Of a DNA stretch of 64,000 bases, positions 10,950 to 25,100 are shown piece after piece. Within the stretch, counting starts at the first letter, position 1. Every line of letters begins with the position of its first letter. The stretch covers positions 496,001-560,000 of the forward strand of contig JAINUG010000086.1 of the NCBI GenBank assembly GCA_029706075.1. The letters are read 5' to 3'. A program made the translations under genes and the position numbers. The stretch comes from Aldrovandia affinis. Its lineage: Eukaryota > Chordata > Actinopteri > Notacanthiformes > Halosauridae. The notes below the pieces were generated by a model. That model had not been told where the DNA came from. It made no database searches and was given only the letters and a program-made list of their open reading frames with translations.

Positions 10950-12580
10950 GTATACACGTATCCAGATTTATCCATATCCCTGGTTATTATCATTATATAT
11001 CTGAGTGATTCACTACACCGTTCCTTTTCTGAAAAACTTTGGGCCAGCTATCAGTATAAATAAGATGAAACCATAATATTGTCTTGTTGGTATGTAATTG
11101 AAATTATATCAACATAATTAAAGAACCCAATTACTATCCAATACTGCAAAAATGTGGTAATTTGCTTGCAAATGTAATATGCTTGTACCCACAGACATAC
11201 AACTATACTAACGAGAATCAATGGGAAATAAGGTAATGTTTTCATGCTTGAGGTGGAACCCTGCACATGATTAATTGGACGCTTGCCATCACATCTGTTG
11301 ACTTGTCCAGAAAGCAACGCAATCACAGGGCTTTCACCGACGCATTGATATCATCATTAAATGTGCTCGCTGTCTCGTCCTGTATCTCCGCTGCCCCTTT
11401 TATAATTGACATACGAGCCGTAGGTTACCAGTTTCCCTCACAACTTGTCGTGCACAAAGAGACATTGCATGTGCTTTGAGACCTAAAAAGTCCACGAAAC
11501 GTACGCCTACATTTGCCAGCTGGTTCCTTTCAATTAAGCAAGCCGTTTAAAAAAAGGCTATTGTCTGTGTTGTTATTTTGAGCATTTTCGATATGGCATC
11601 GTGGCGAGACTTTTGTTTCGTATCCGCAGCATGAATAGCGGCCCCATTTGAATGAAATGTTATTAATTTCTAATGAAACTAGTCTTTCTTACTAGCAATA
11701 CGTTCACTGTTGGAAAAGTTTGAATAGGTCATTTGTTCAAAGCCACGGACATCTTTGTCAGAGGATGATGAATTAACTGATTCTTCAGTATGAGATGTTT
11801 TCCTTACAAGCCCGCGATCCATGCCGTTGGCTTGCAATGACGCAGACATCGAGCGTTGGCTAGCTAACAGTGTCTACACTAAATTTTGTGGCTATATTAA
11901 TAAAATGCGGTATCGTGTGACTTCATACATCCGGAGACATGAGCACTCAAGCATACGCATGCCTGATCTCGCAGACTAAAAACTGACCTAGAATATAGAC
12001 TAGGGGAGTCCTATTTGGAATTCACGTGTAGGAATTTACAAAGAATATGTGTGATTCTCGCCCTGTATACCCCCATAGTTACATAAGTTTTAACGAATAT
12101 GGGTTAAAAGGTATTCTTGTACTCTGAGAGAACCAAATGTTTTTTAAATTTTTTATTCAGTCTTTCTGACTTGTGTTAACTAGATGCAGTAAAAATGGCA
12201 ACTGTTACTTATCCCTGAGCCCAGAAAGGGAACCATTTATCATTGTATATTTTCACTAACATGGTTGTGGTTGATTTTGGATAGAACCACGCTTAAATAT
12301 TTATTTCAAGTTAATATCACGATTGAAGACATTGAACCACACAACTTTTAAAATAGTGTCAAGGACTGATATTGGACTGTAGGCCTAGTTAAACCTAGAG
12401 TTTTTCCAGTTTTGTGAAGACTGGTGACATTAATCCAGTTTTGGACTTAAGTCTTTAAACTGAATCTGGAATGTATTCCCGATCTGAAATTCGAATTATT
12501 ATATTATAAACAGTGCCCTTCTCCTGAAACAAATCCATACAATTATTTTCCTAATGTTTACTGATTTTAATCTGAGAATA
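10950..12580. other. gene-free AT-rich stretch
   Basis: Nothing supportable beyond ordinary AT-rich sequence. A short TA run lies at 12583-12592, just inside the tail of the following SINE. Confidence 0.4.
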
Positions 12581-12967
12581 GATATATATATATTTCTTTA
12601 CATTTATTTTTCCGATTTTTACCCTGTTTTTCTCCCAATTTGGTAGCCAATTACTCCCGCTGTGCTTAGTTCAATCCCCTCCCTCGTAGTTCGCTGCCGT
12701 AGTCCTGTGACCGGCAGTGACAAAGGCGAAGCGCTGCCTCCTCCGAGACAGCACTCGCCGAGCTGTCGACTGTAATTCCGGTACCCCAGAACCACTCCTG
12801 TGCGCAGCGAACTGTGTCGGCTTCCCTTCCCCCTCCCTGTGGCGGACAGCCAATTGCCACCCCGATGGCACTCCCGACCAGAGCCAATTCTGGCGCGACG
12901 GGGAATCAAATCCCGGTCGCCTTGGCCAGCGTCGGACGTTGAAACCACTAGACCACGCGGGAGGCCC
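12581..12967 (-). mobile_element. tRNA-derived SINE (family A), copy 1
   Basis: Read on the minus strand the element starts GGGCCTCCCGCGTGGTCTAGTGG, a tRNA head with an A box (12946-12961), and continues to a B box (minus-strand GGATTTGATTCCCC, plus 12900-12915). A unique body of about 250 bases follows, then the tail TTGGCTACCAAATTGGGAG and an A/T-rich end. CTGAGAATA flanks both sides (12572-12580 and 12967-12975), an 8-9-base target-site duplication. The head resembles a tRNA-Glu/Asp-like ancestor. Transcription would be by RNA polymerase III from the internal boxes. Copies 2 and 3 lie at 38.4 and 44.9 kb. An open frame across it on either strand is not a gene. Confidence 0.88.
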
Positions 12968-14159
12968 TGAGAATATAATTTTGATTATCTAGATTGACAT
13001 TTATGAAATCTTAGTTTTTTCATTTTTATGTTTACGTGACGTGCATCAGTAGAAAATGCCTGCTGTATTGTAAATTGAGATTTAGATTGTTTCAGTTGTA
13101 TTCTATGAAATAAGAGGGTTCCATTCATCTAAGCTATTTGCAAATGGTTGAAAATTGACCTGTTGTTACAGACCAATACAAGAGCTTGTATTCATATCCA
13201 TTTGCTACGTTATTTGGGGAAAAAAGTTAAATGACGCACATTGAGTTTAATTCAAAACAGGATTTGGTTGTCTGGTTGAAATTCTGCCATTTATCATTTT
13301 TTGCTCTACATATTATGATTAAGCCAGTCTGTTTTTAAATTACGTATTTTCTTTATTTTTTTTCAACAATGAATGAATGTTCTTTGTTCAATAAATTAAC
13401 AAGATACTTTTTATTCTACAGGATCATTCCGAACTCTGATAGTATCCATTTTTCAGGATTATGGAATTTGTTTAGTTTGCTTTTAAGGTTAGCCAAAAGA
13501 CCCCTTAATGTTTGGCAACATGCCTTTGTCATTTGTGTTTTGCTGATATTTTTCCCCCTTTAAACTATTAAACAATGGAAGTATTGAAAATAAATTCATG
13601 AATATATTCATGAATATTAAAATCACTGTTAAATGTCAATGCATTGGAATTTGATTGTGCACCAAACTGTAGTCAACAGCAGGTCTTTTCATTTCCCTGG
13701 TATTTACATTACTGTTGAACTAGCCTACTTACTTTCCCCATAGTTTTTAAGTGATTGTAGTTTGAAGTGCAAGTGTTGTTACCATTTTTCATTTGAAATG
13801 TAGGATTCATTTTAGTGAAGAAGCTTGCAATGTGAACTGAAAGTAATTTACACTTCACTTACTTACAAGTAAATACGATCATCCATTGATGAAATATACC
13901 TTGACATTAGCAGGAAATTGAAACCATTATATTAACGAAGGGTATAGACCTGGGCAGCAGGTAGTTAATGAACTGGGGAATTGAATTCTGAGATGCTGAT
14001 CCCCCTCGCAGGAAGTCTGCACTGCAGACAGGATTGCTGTTCTCCATACATCCTTGTATAATAATTATTTCCAATTAAGGGGAGATTGCAATTATCCATT
14101 TGCTTTATTTTCATCTTCAAGCACTGTATGACATCCATACATTTCTTATGATGAAGGTC
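12968..14159. other. no supported gene
   Basis: AT-rich sequence with no recognisable coding or repeat structure; the 64-codon plus frame at 13369-13563 lacks any domain or splice context. Confidence 0.4.
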
Positions 14160-14271
14160 AATCACTTGGTTTCTAAGTGAACATCTTCACCTCATTTAGA
14201 CTAAATTCTATTTAAAAATATGATTTACAGTCTAAATGAGGTGAAGATGTTCACTTTGAAACCAAGTGATT
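14160..14271. repeat. near-perfect 43-bp inverted repeat (hairpin)
   Basis: Bases 14160-14202 pair with 14229-14271 with a single mismatch (14174 against 14257), leaving a 26-base AT-rich loop. The left arm begins ATCACTTGGTTTC and the right arm ends GAAACCAAGTGAT. A transcript from either strand would fold into a long stem. No target-site duplication is visible beside it. It could be a young snap-back duplication, a tiny inverted-repeat transposon, or a small-RNA precursor; the sequence alone cannot decide. Confidence 0.9.
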
Positions 14272-17200
14272 ATGAATTTGAATTTCTTTACATTTACATT
14301 TTGTTAGATCTATTTTAACAGTAATTTGTTTTCCTAACATTAAATTCATTTCCCCCATCCTTACCATTTTTATTATATTTCTGCAGTCTGATGGAAATAA
14401 TTGGCTGCCCTGGCCCAACTGGTTGTATGGGTGGAGCTTATTGAATAACTTACGGTCAACTTGTTTCAACAGACTTCTTGCAACTGAAGATTGCAAGAAC
14501 TTTTAACAACTCGTTATGCTGGAAACATCTTTGCAGAGAGAAGTGACTGTCAATTTAAAATTGCCTTAGTATGGATGTAGCCTACCTCTTTATCACTCAG
14601 CTCAGAATTGATTGCTTTAGAAACCAGCTTGGCAGTATAGTGATTTGGCCGTCACCTTGCATTCTCTTTGAACTGAAGATAAAGCTAAGTCTGTCACGGG
14701 CAAAAACATGGAATGCCGCAGAGCTCTCATCTGTGGTTGGTATAGCCACTTTCCTCGTGCATGGGCTTTGCAGAACGGCGACTGGTTTGTAACGCGTCGC
14801 AAATTACGGACCGTTTTATAGGTCGCACACAGGTGATAAAATGACTGTAGCTTTTTGGAGGAGTGCCTATTTTTTCCACTTGGCTTTCCGTCTGTGTGAA
14901 AGGGGGACAATCCCAGAAATGTGTTTGTAAGTAACCCATTCCACTCAGTGTGCAGGGAAGCCTATACTTCACATTGCCCACAAAGAGCAAATGCCTTTAG
15001 AGACCTTCCCCAATAGAGACTGCGTGTTTCTCTGGCGGAACACCGCGCACGATGGTCAACAGATTAAAACGAGTTGGTGTTTTTTTTAAAGGGAAAGAAA
15101 TCACATTTCTTTCAGGCTCGATAGTTTTGGAGAACTTTTCGGCTTCTCACACACCCCGTGCAAGGCAAGAGTGACAAGTGACGTTAAAAAAAATCATAGC
15201 GTTTTTGGTGGAATACCCCTTTAAAAGCAGGCAGAAAATCCCAGCACAATATGTTAGATTGCAGCTTGATGAAACAACATAGTACCTGAGCCCGTTTCCC
15301 ATGGGCCCCCTCCACCACTGTACAATGTTTTGTCTGACTGGCTCGAAGCTAATACAGTCCTTAACAAGCTGTCATCAAATCATATTGCATTCTGTCTGTA
15401 TTAAAGGATTATGAGCTTAGAATGTTAGCCCATTACTCTGCTGTAAAGCATTTGGTAACTTGATGAAAGTGACTGGAATTCAGAGAGGCGATTTTTAAAT
15501 CGCTGACATATACACATGCTTTTTTAGCCTTGTTTCTGTTGGCTTTGGAATATGAAATATTTTTCACATGATATCCTCAGTTTTTTGTGCATAATTATTT
15601 ATTAATTTATCTGTTATTTGCACTGCATGTTTGAAGTCAAGTCAGTAAATCAAATTCCTTAGCCTAATCAACAAACAAAAAAAGTAATGCAGCTGGGTGG
15701 GAAACATGCAATATCAGACTGATTACAGGACACTTACTTTTTATGCATCTGTTGTATATCTTCTGTCTTGTGAAATCTGTTTAGTGTTGTGTGCATTTTA
15801 AATTCTGTATATTTATTGCGTTTTTTTAATGTCTTGTGAGTATGTGAGTTTTTAATGATGCAAAATAAATTCCTGTGCAAGCAGAAATGATCTCTTACCA
15901 TAATGTTTGGCACAGCTGGCAAATTCAGGTTATAAAACGGCTGTTGCAATTTGTCGTGTTGGCAAGCATTAGATAGATATCATAAATTGGCTAGGGAACA
16001 CAATTTCCATGAATAAGTGAGCTAGGTTTATGTCAGTTTCACTTTGCTTTAAACCATTTTAATTGGGTTGCTAGATAGTTGGGATGTATATTTAATCTCA
16101 GCCAAAATTGATACTTGAATACTCCATGGCTTACAAGACCAAATTTTATTTTTCATAATTTAATGATTAGTTGTCTGTCTCCAGTGTAGAGTCAATGGGA
16201 GGGCATGACTTTATGAATCCCAAAATGGGTGGAGCTATCATCTTTGAAATATGATTCTTTGAAACTGATTTGGACCAATCCGAGTCTCTTGCCATTAGGA
16301 AAAAAGTATTTTGACACAGGTGGATGATTGAAAGCATGTGGTATCCCCACCAATTATTGGGTCCATGATGCCTTTCATCACTAGCATAGGATCATGTAGG
16401 TAAGAAAGGGGTGATTCTGCATTGGCAGATTCTGACATGATTCAAACGGTCGACTCTTTCAATCTGAAAATAAAACATTGTTACATCTGCGTTAAAAAAT
16501 AAGAAAACATACATGAGTACATTTACATTTAAAGACTATTTTAAAATGTCTATTAAATGTACTTACATCCTTGTAGGTACTCTTAAGGTTTAAGGGAAGG
16601 CCACAGTGCTTTTCCACTTCCAAGTATTGGGCTTCATTCTGTGGAACTCGTAATTGCTGATGCTTGACTCTTCCTTTGGGGGAGGGGGGGGTTCAGCAGT
16701 TAAGGCATTAAATGACTTGGAAGTTGTGAGCTTTTCCCCTCTTGATTAACAATTCCTCTTTTGATAGTGTTCATTGTTCACAGTTCTTATTGCTCACAGC
16801 TCCTTTTGAGCCTGAAAACCAGAGCTTCCTTGCAAACAATACGATGAATGCTTGTGCCGTCTTCAGGAATGCAAGTTGAGTCATTAAAGAATTTGTAAGT
16901 GCCTTGTGTGTCTTTCTTTGCTCTGTCATTTTGTTGTGTGCTGGTCCTGAAAATGTGAATGGATTACAAATCGTAATTCCATTTATTTATTTGGGATTTG
17001 CATTTTGCTCGCAAGCCACACTTTGGGTTTTTCTGTGCCCTATTAGTATTCAACCTCACTTCAAACTCACATGTGCTGGGTCCCCACTTCAAAGGGGAGA
17101 GCAGAAGAAAAGCCATTATAATCAGAAAGGAGAACCAGCAACAAGAAATCTGTCCTGGAGTGTTGCCAGCATCCCTCTGGCAAATGTTGATGTTTAATTT

Positions 17201-17450
17201 TGACGTTTGCTGTTTTATTGTAAAATGAGGTCAGGCCATAATCTCCTGCTGTCCACACAGGCTGAGAATTGAGAGGGGGGAGAAAGCCCATACACAGGGT
17301 CTCCAGGGCTTCAGATTTACCAATTTGGTCACATAGGCAACCGAAAATATTTGCTGGTCGCACACGTGCAAGCGTGTAAAAAATTTCCCCATCCTGTTGA
17401 TAATCACAAGCATACATGCCTGCATTTGCTAGCAAGCTGGTCAAGTCATC
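14272..17450. other. no supported gene
   Basis: Mostly AT-rich. The block 14.57-15.2 kb is closer to average GC. A 125-codon minus-strand frame (17067-17444) has no domain I know. Within it, a good acceptor-like tract occurs on the minus strand near 17275 (TTTCTCCCCCCTCTCAATTCTCAG), but joined to the minus-strand exon at 17754-17812 it meets a stop after about 14 codons. Confidence 0.35.
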
Positions 17451-17705
17451 GATGGCACAGTTTACAAGCTAGCTAGCGAACTAATTTCAAGTAATGTGCA
17501 GCAAGCCAACAAAAGAGCTAGCTAGCCAGATTAGCTGCAGATTACTGATTGCTGCCCCCTGGATTCGCTGGAATATATCATATTAAATGTAAATTGTGTA
17601 GGCTACGCTTGACCATTGTAGTAGGGTGTTTGTTGTACCTTCTCTCGCTGCATAGCCTGACTGTTTCTGACTAAGGAGTGATCATCTAGCTAGCTAGCTA
17701 CCACT
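17451..17705. repeat. TAGC/GCTA-rich tract, second cluster
   Basis: GCTAGCTAGCG near 17468, GCTAGCTAGCC near 17519 and CTAGCTAGCTAGCTA near 17687 recur within 250 bases. This matches the style of the 1.57-2.17 kb tract. On the minus strand it lies just downstream of the possible first exon at 17754-17812. Confidence 0.55.
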
Positions 17706-17753
17706 TTAACTGTAGGCTACAGTTCACGGTTTAAAAACTCAGCCAAACCTCAC

Positions 17754-17812
17754 GTTGCCCGAGCAACACAATTCGCTACCCATACAAAAACTAGCAAGAT
17801 GACAACAGCCAT
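17754..17812 (-). CDS. possible minus-strand first exon with signal peptide
   Basis: On the minus strand, AAAATGGCT gives a strong Kozak start at 17812. The frame encodes MAVVILLVFVWVANCVARA: a short N-terminus, a hydrophobic core VVILLVFVWVA, then small residues fitting a signal-peptidase site. After two further bases it meets GTGAGG, a splice-donor match, although the preceding base is C rather than the usual G. A TAGC-rich tract follows downstream, as it does after the plus-strand candidate at 1187-1262. No second exon is identified, and a gene in this direction would run toward the 5' part of the window. It may be chance; I do not recognise the protein. Confidence 0.25.
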
Positions 17813-19957
<2,145 letters not shown>

Positions 19958-19980
19958 TCTCCCCCCCTCTGCTTTTCCAG

Positions 19981-21448
19981 GTCAGAGGGTGTTGTCCTAC
20001 CCTGGCAGCAAGACAGAAGGCACTGATAGAAAATGGTTCTTCTTTCTGGGTTAAGCGAAGAGGAAATGACTGTAGCTTTGGGGGGATTACAGCTCAGGAC
20101 CCAGAATGCGGAAGCTATACAGATCATGTATTAACAAAAAAAGAAATGAAATATTGGAGGAGTTGTCAACAAATGCAGTTTGCTTTTCACCCAGACTCAT
20201 TATACCAGGGCTTGACTGGAAATGAGGTCTAGCCACTTTGGGGAGAAAAATACAGGAAATGCCTAGTTTGAAAACAAGCCCTCCGTGCACTCTAGAGCAG
20301 GGAGAGGAGGAGGCTCTATTGTTGCTTTCACACTGAGCTACATTGAACATTCCTGGCACCATTTGCTGACGATAGCTACAAATATAGAGCAAGTGGCCAA
20401 TGTAGGTTTTCCAAACCTCCCCTGGCAAAGAACGATCCTAATTAGAGCTATAATCCCAACCTCCACAAAAGGCATCTTCTGTCTAATTCTACGCCTATTT
20501 AAGCAAAATGGTACCTTGAAGCGAGAATTGCAGAACGGCACCCTCCTGTCAGATGCCTGAATTTGCCTTATTTCCATGTCTCCTGCCTTGTAGGGTCCCA
20601 ATATGAAGCTTTATTGTGAAATGATTTGACAAATTTCAAAATGCCAGTTAGTGATTTGCTGAATGGTGAATCTTTTTGGTGTTTTGAGCAACATTGGGTC
20701 AGGCATTTATTTTTTTTTCCTTTAGTTTTCATTTAGTTTTTTTAGTTTTTTAGTTTTCATTTCGTTTTTTTCTTTTCGGCTGGCTGTGCTTGATGTCGTC
20801 TTTTGTTAAAAGGCTACCAATAAACCTGACTGAAATGGGACCGATGCCAACGTTTTGTTCTGCATAAATTAAAGGAGTTGTGAGTGCACTACCTCATCTT
20901 TTCACCACCCTACCAGTTTTGAGGCAGTCATTCACAGTCAACAAAGGAACTCCCATTTACAGGATGCAAAACTGCCGACAGATGAAACGAGAACCAAATT
21001 TGACTGATTTAATGCCCTGTCAACAGACTTATTGAAGATATGTTTTCATGTTTCCATCCTTCCTGCAAAAAGTGGTTTTGGATCTTTAAGGCAGGCATTT
21101 ACTATGTTTACAAAAATGCACAAATACATCATGGACAGGTTTGGATATTAGCTGAAGGGGAAAACCGTAAAGGCACAAGTAACAATAAACTTGAGGACTG
21201 GGGCGATAACCTTTTTCTTAAAACTATCCATACATTATGAATCCTTAATAAAATAAATTTGGGCAAACTTAAGTATGTGTGAGATGTTACATTCCAATTT
21301 CAGTATATGCAAATTGTCATTTTCTTTTTTCACCAGGCAGGGGCAGAAAATGTCTATCTACTCTTAATGCTATTAAGCATACAGGTACCCAATGTAGCAC
21401 ATCCATTCCTCTGTATCCCATTTCATAGGCCCGGATAATATGGCCTGT
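19981..21448. other. no supported gene
   Basis: The plus-strand frame through the TC tract stays open to 20232 but shows no domain. T-rich words TTTAGTTTT repeat near 20722-20758. A minus-strand frame of 113 codons (20087-20428) is unrecognised. Confidence 0.35.
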
Positions 21449-21856
21449 TTAGATTGGCTGAAGTTCAGCATTTCCTACAGACCATGGATCAATATCGCTT
21501 TCCCACCTTTGCTCTGGCTCCTCCACAGACATCCAGGTCGCACCTGTTGCATTGTTGACTCTGCCTAATGCAGTCAGCCGCATGAGAATACAGCTGTTCT
21601 CAACCAGACCACAAAGTTTCTGAAAGTTGGCATGGTGGGCCTTGCATTTGAACACAGGTGGATCGATGGATGTGCTCCATGTTTGTAAGTTTATCATGTA
21701 CTTACACCAGGCTTCTATCCACAGGTGGTTCTGTAGTTGGAGTAGGAATGGGGACTTGTTGCGTACTTTGAAACGTACACGGAAGAGCTTCAACTGTACA
21801 CCTTCACCCCAATTATGAAAAACATACTCGTGTGGACAAGCATTTATGATGTGCAT
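21449..21856 (-). other. unrecognised 135-codon open frame
   Basis: An uninterrupted minus-strand frame from ATG at 21856 to a stop at 21449. The product has mixed composition with a central WIEAWCKYM segment, four Cys in the N-terminal two thirds and a Trp/Glu-rich C-terminus (VEEPEQRWESDIDPW). It has no signal peptide, no low-complexity bias and no motif I recognise. Unlike most frames here it is not produced by a simple repeat. It might be part of an old transposon, an exon, or chance. No function is proposed. Confidence 0.2.
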
Positions 21857-22081
21857 ACAATCAGTGATTTGTTAGAAAAAATCTCAAATCGACTACCTTC
21901 AAATTGTGCATTACTTTCTAAATGTCATGGCTGTAGTTCCTTTTCTCCATGCTTTGTATTTATGTATTTGACAGGGACAGTGCACAGCTTCTTAGCTGTA
22001 CCAGACACATGTGGTATATGTCCACTCACCAAGGACTGCCTGATGTTCCCCAGATTCATCCTGGGACTTCCTCATTTGCCC

Positions 22082-22137
22082 CAGATTCATCATTCTCTGC
22101 CTGGATATTTTCAATCTGGCAGAGAATGATGAATCTG
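22082..22137. repeat. perfect 20-bp inverted repeat with 16-base loop
   Basis: CAGATTCATCATTCTCTGCC at 22082-22101 is the exact reverse complement of 22118-22137, with 16 bases between. A related word, CCCAGATTCATCCT, lies just upstream near 22051-22064. Stem and loop sizes are within reach of a small-RNA precursor, though the stem is shorter and more perfect than most microRNA hairpins. Confidence 0.9.
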
Positions 22138-25100
22138 TGTAGCAATATGAATGATGTTTTGTAGGCATGTCCAGTTTTAGGGGAAGCACAGACAATAGGC
22201 TATTTGCTCTGAAAACGATGCGCTCTGAAAGGAATTGACCACCATGTGTTTGATTTTATTTATGTCACTGCTGTCCAGATTTCTATCTTGCAAAAGGGTA
22301 TAAATGCACTTGTATATATACATGGCACTAAAAGCACAGTATCAGGAAGGCAGATGTTTCTGTTGCTCTGTTTCAAGTTGACTGATGCAGGCAAAAATGA
22401 CCACTCTTTCTTTGATGTGTATTGGAAGCTGAAGAAAAGTAAAATTGTAAGTGCATTTCCGTGTCTCTGCCTGGCTCACTGCGTTGCGGTGTTGTTTTTC
22501 CCCCCCACAGAGCCCGCTAAAAGCGATACGTAAATGAAGGCGTACTTCATATTGATGGCTGAATGACGGTATCAGATGGGATCACAGCACTTTATGACTT
22601 CCGTTCTGAACAATTAACGCCATTCCTCTACATTAGTTTGGAAATGGTCTGTTTTGAGTGTCTCGTTCCTTGAACGTCTCATTCCTTTGCCCTTTAAGAG
22701 GCCTGTGCATTTTCCCAGAAAAGAGTTGTCGAGAATAAGACACGGTGGAAGAAAGGGGTCACGCTGTGGGCTTGTCCAAATTTTCCAGCATTTTTATCCC
22801 CCTTAATATGCGTTCAGTACCATTCATTCGCAAGCATGCGATGAGGTGGAGGTAGCCTACTGTCTGAAAGCCTGTCTCCCTCCTCGAAGCTATAACCAAT
22901 TATGTGCTGCCCCACGGGGCTGCTGGTCACAGTCAGCGCGGTGTCCAGGATTCAATACCTGACTGTGGGACATATCAGTGCAGCAAGGTCTAGTGCTTTA
23001 TCAGGGTACACAATCCGACAGCCCAATTATTGTATTTCCTAATGGGGGAGGGTTGATCCAAGAAACAAAGACAGTGTTAGTAGTGTAGGATCTTACGGAA
23101 AAGGTATGCCATTTGAGATCATTAAGCGAACCAAATGGAGCTTTCACTTGCCGTTGATCTGAAAGGTATGTTTTTACCGAGCTGTTCGTTCTCTTTGTCA
23201 GAATATTACATTCGCTCAAATTTCAATCAAGTTAATGGATGCCATAGATGCCTCTCTCCACTGTCTGGATGCTCAGATATCCACGGAAATGAGGCGTTTA
23301 ACCCCCGCTGACTGCTTTGGAAATTCGCCTCACTGAGTTTTCTCGGCTGCGACGCACTCTGGAAGCTACCCCCTGGAAGTAAGGGGATTATGGCAAAGCT
23401 TGGGGCATCTTTACAAATGTTCAGAGAAGACTACGGTGCCCACGGAGAGGCAGGGCTCAGCACCGCGAAGCAAGTGAAGGAATGACGAGCGGGACAAATA
23501 ACAGTTTGTGTGTCGCTCTGCAGGCCTAAATGACAGCTCTGCCTTTTCCCATTTAAATCGGTTTAATTATGATCGAATTTTTTTAGTATAGGCCTATACG
23601 TATCTCTTTACCTAGTTTGTGTTGGGACACACTTTTCCCTCTTTCTCCTTACGTGACAGATTTAAAGGCTGGTGTCGGGTACGAGTGGCTGTGCCTGTGT
23701 CAGAGTGGAAGTAGGGCAGGGAGGGCCTACATCGTCCTCCGAGCTGTGCAGCGTTGGCAACGAGGCAACAGCGGGGACCCACACCAGTTTCAGCGATGAG
23801 TCGAACAAGGCTTTGTTGCGCAACTCATTGACACTAAAAATACGAAGCAAACATGAGTATGCAAGCTTCTCTTTTTGCTGCAGCACAAAGATGATCATTT
23901 TTCAGTTCCTTATTCCCGATCCTACTCTTCAGTAACATGGCAGAAATGTCAAGGCAATATTTGGTAGACATAGTTGGTCTAGTGTTGACACAAACCTGCA
24001 CTGTCGTGTTTCTTGAACTTGTTTGGGTAATTCAGGCAAAATGTGTGAAATGAGAAATGTTGGCTTGTGGGATGATGTAGCTGCCAATAGTGTGCAGCTA
24101 TGAAAGCGTTGGTTGGATGTTTGAGTGTGCCTGTTGGTTACAGCAGCCTTCACACTATTTTTAGCTTATTTTCTGTGCCTTTTCACAGGGGGTGGGTGTC
24201 TTGAGTTATGAGGATTATTCCTTATGGCACGATTACTACAGGAGCCAAACGGCTCCACATTCCCCAATGAGATTCATGATTTATTCATGCTGTAGGTTTG
24301 TGTTGATATCAAAATTTCATGCTGTCTGTATTTTTAATAGCTTCTGACACAGTGCCACTCTGTGTTGTGGAGGAAAAACGAACTGCACACAAATGAGCCT
24401 AACTGCCAAAGTGTGAATATCTGTGGGAACCTGTGACCACATGAACTTGAAATGAAAACTTTCAAATTGCATATGAATGGTTGTGGTAGTTTCTCTTGTG
24501 CTGTTAATTGACTACTGTAGATAAGTGGGTTGGCTTTGAGTACTTAAAATTAGTAATGAACGTGCGCTTGGCAGAGTGCACTCCGCACTGCCTGGCTTCC
24601 AACACTTCTGTCATTGCTCACACCATGTGACACAGCCTTTCAGGTGGAACGCTCTGTTTTGATTTGATCTCAAAAGGCCACCGCATGCCGTTGCAGATCA
24701 AATGCGAAAGCCTACACATTCGCCCATAAGTTAAAACGACCCACCCGTTAATAGGCCATCGCGTTTTGTCTTCTCATCAAACACTTTTCGAGCCTCTCTA
24801 GTTGGATTCCCCAGCCACCGCATGATGATGTTTAAAAAGAAAAGAAAAGAAAAAGTGAATTTATAGATTGTTAAATTCATCCCTGTCTTAATAAGCCCAT
24901 CTGCAATTGCTAAATAATGTCCCGCGCTCCTTTATGCGACACAACACCGAGAGACGCTCCCGTCTCGAAGCCGTTTGCGCTCAGACAGGAGCGCGTCTGC
25001 GCGGAAAAGGTTTTGGCTCATATTTACCAGCGCTCGCTAACGCGCAGACGGCGTGGTCCCGCTTTCGGGCCTCTGGCCTCCGAGGTTTTAAAGTTGCGCA

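Noticed and set aside
12619-12992. Frames of 66-109 codons over the 12.6-kb SINE
   Set aside because: The same peptides recur at 38.4 and 45.0 kb because the SINE itself recurs; these are non-coding retroposons.
17067-17444. 125-codon minus-strand frame as exon 2 of the minus-strand signal-peptide candidate
   Set aside because: The best acceptor inside it gives a stop after about 14 codons in the phase left by the first exon.
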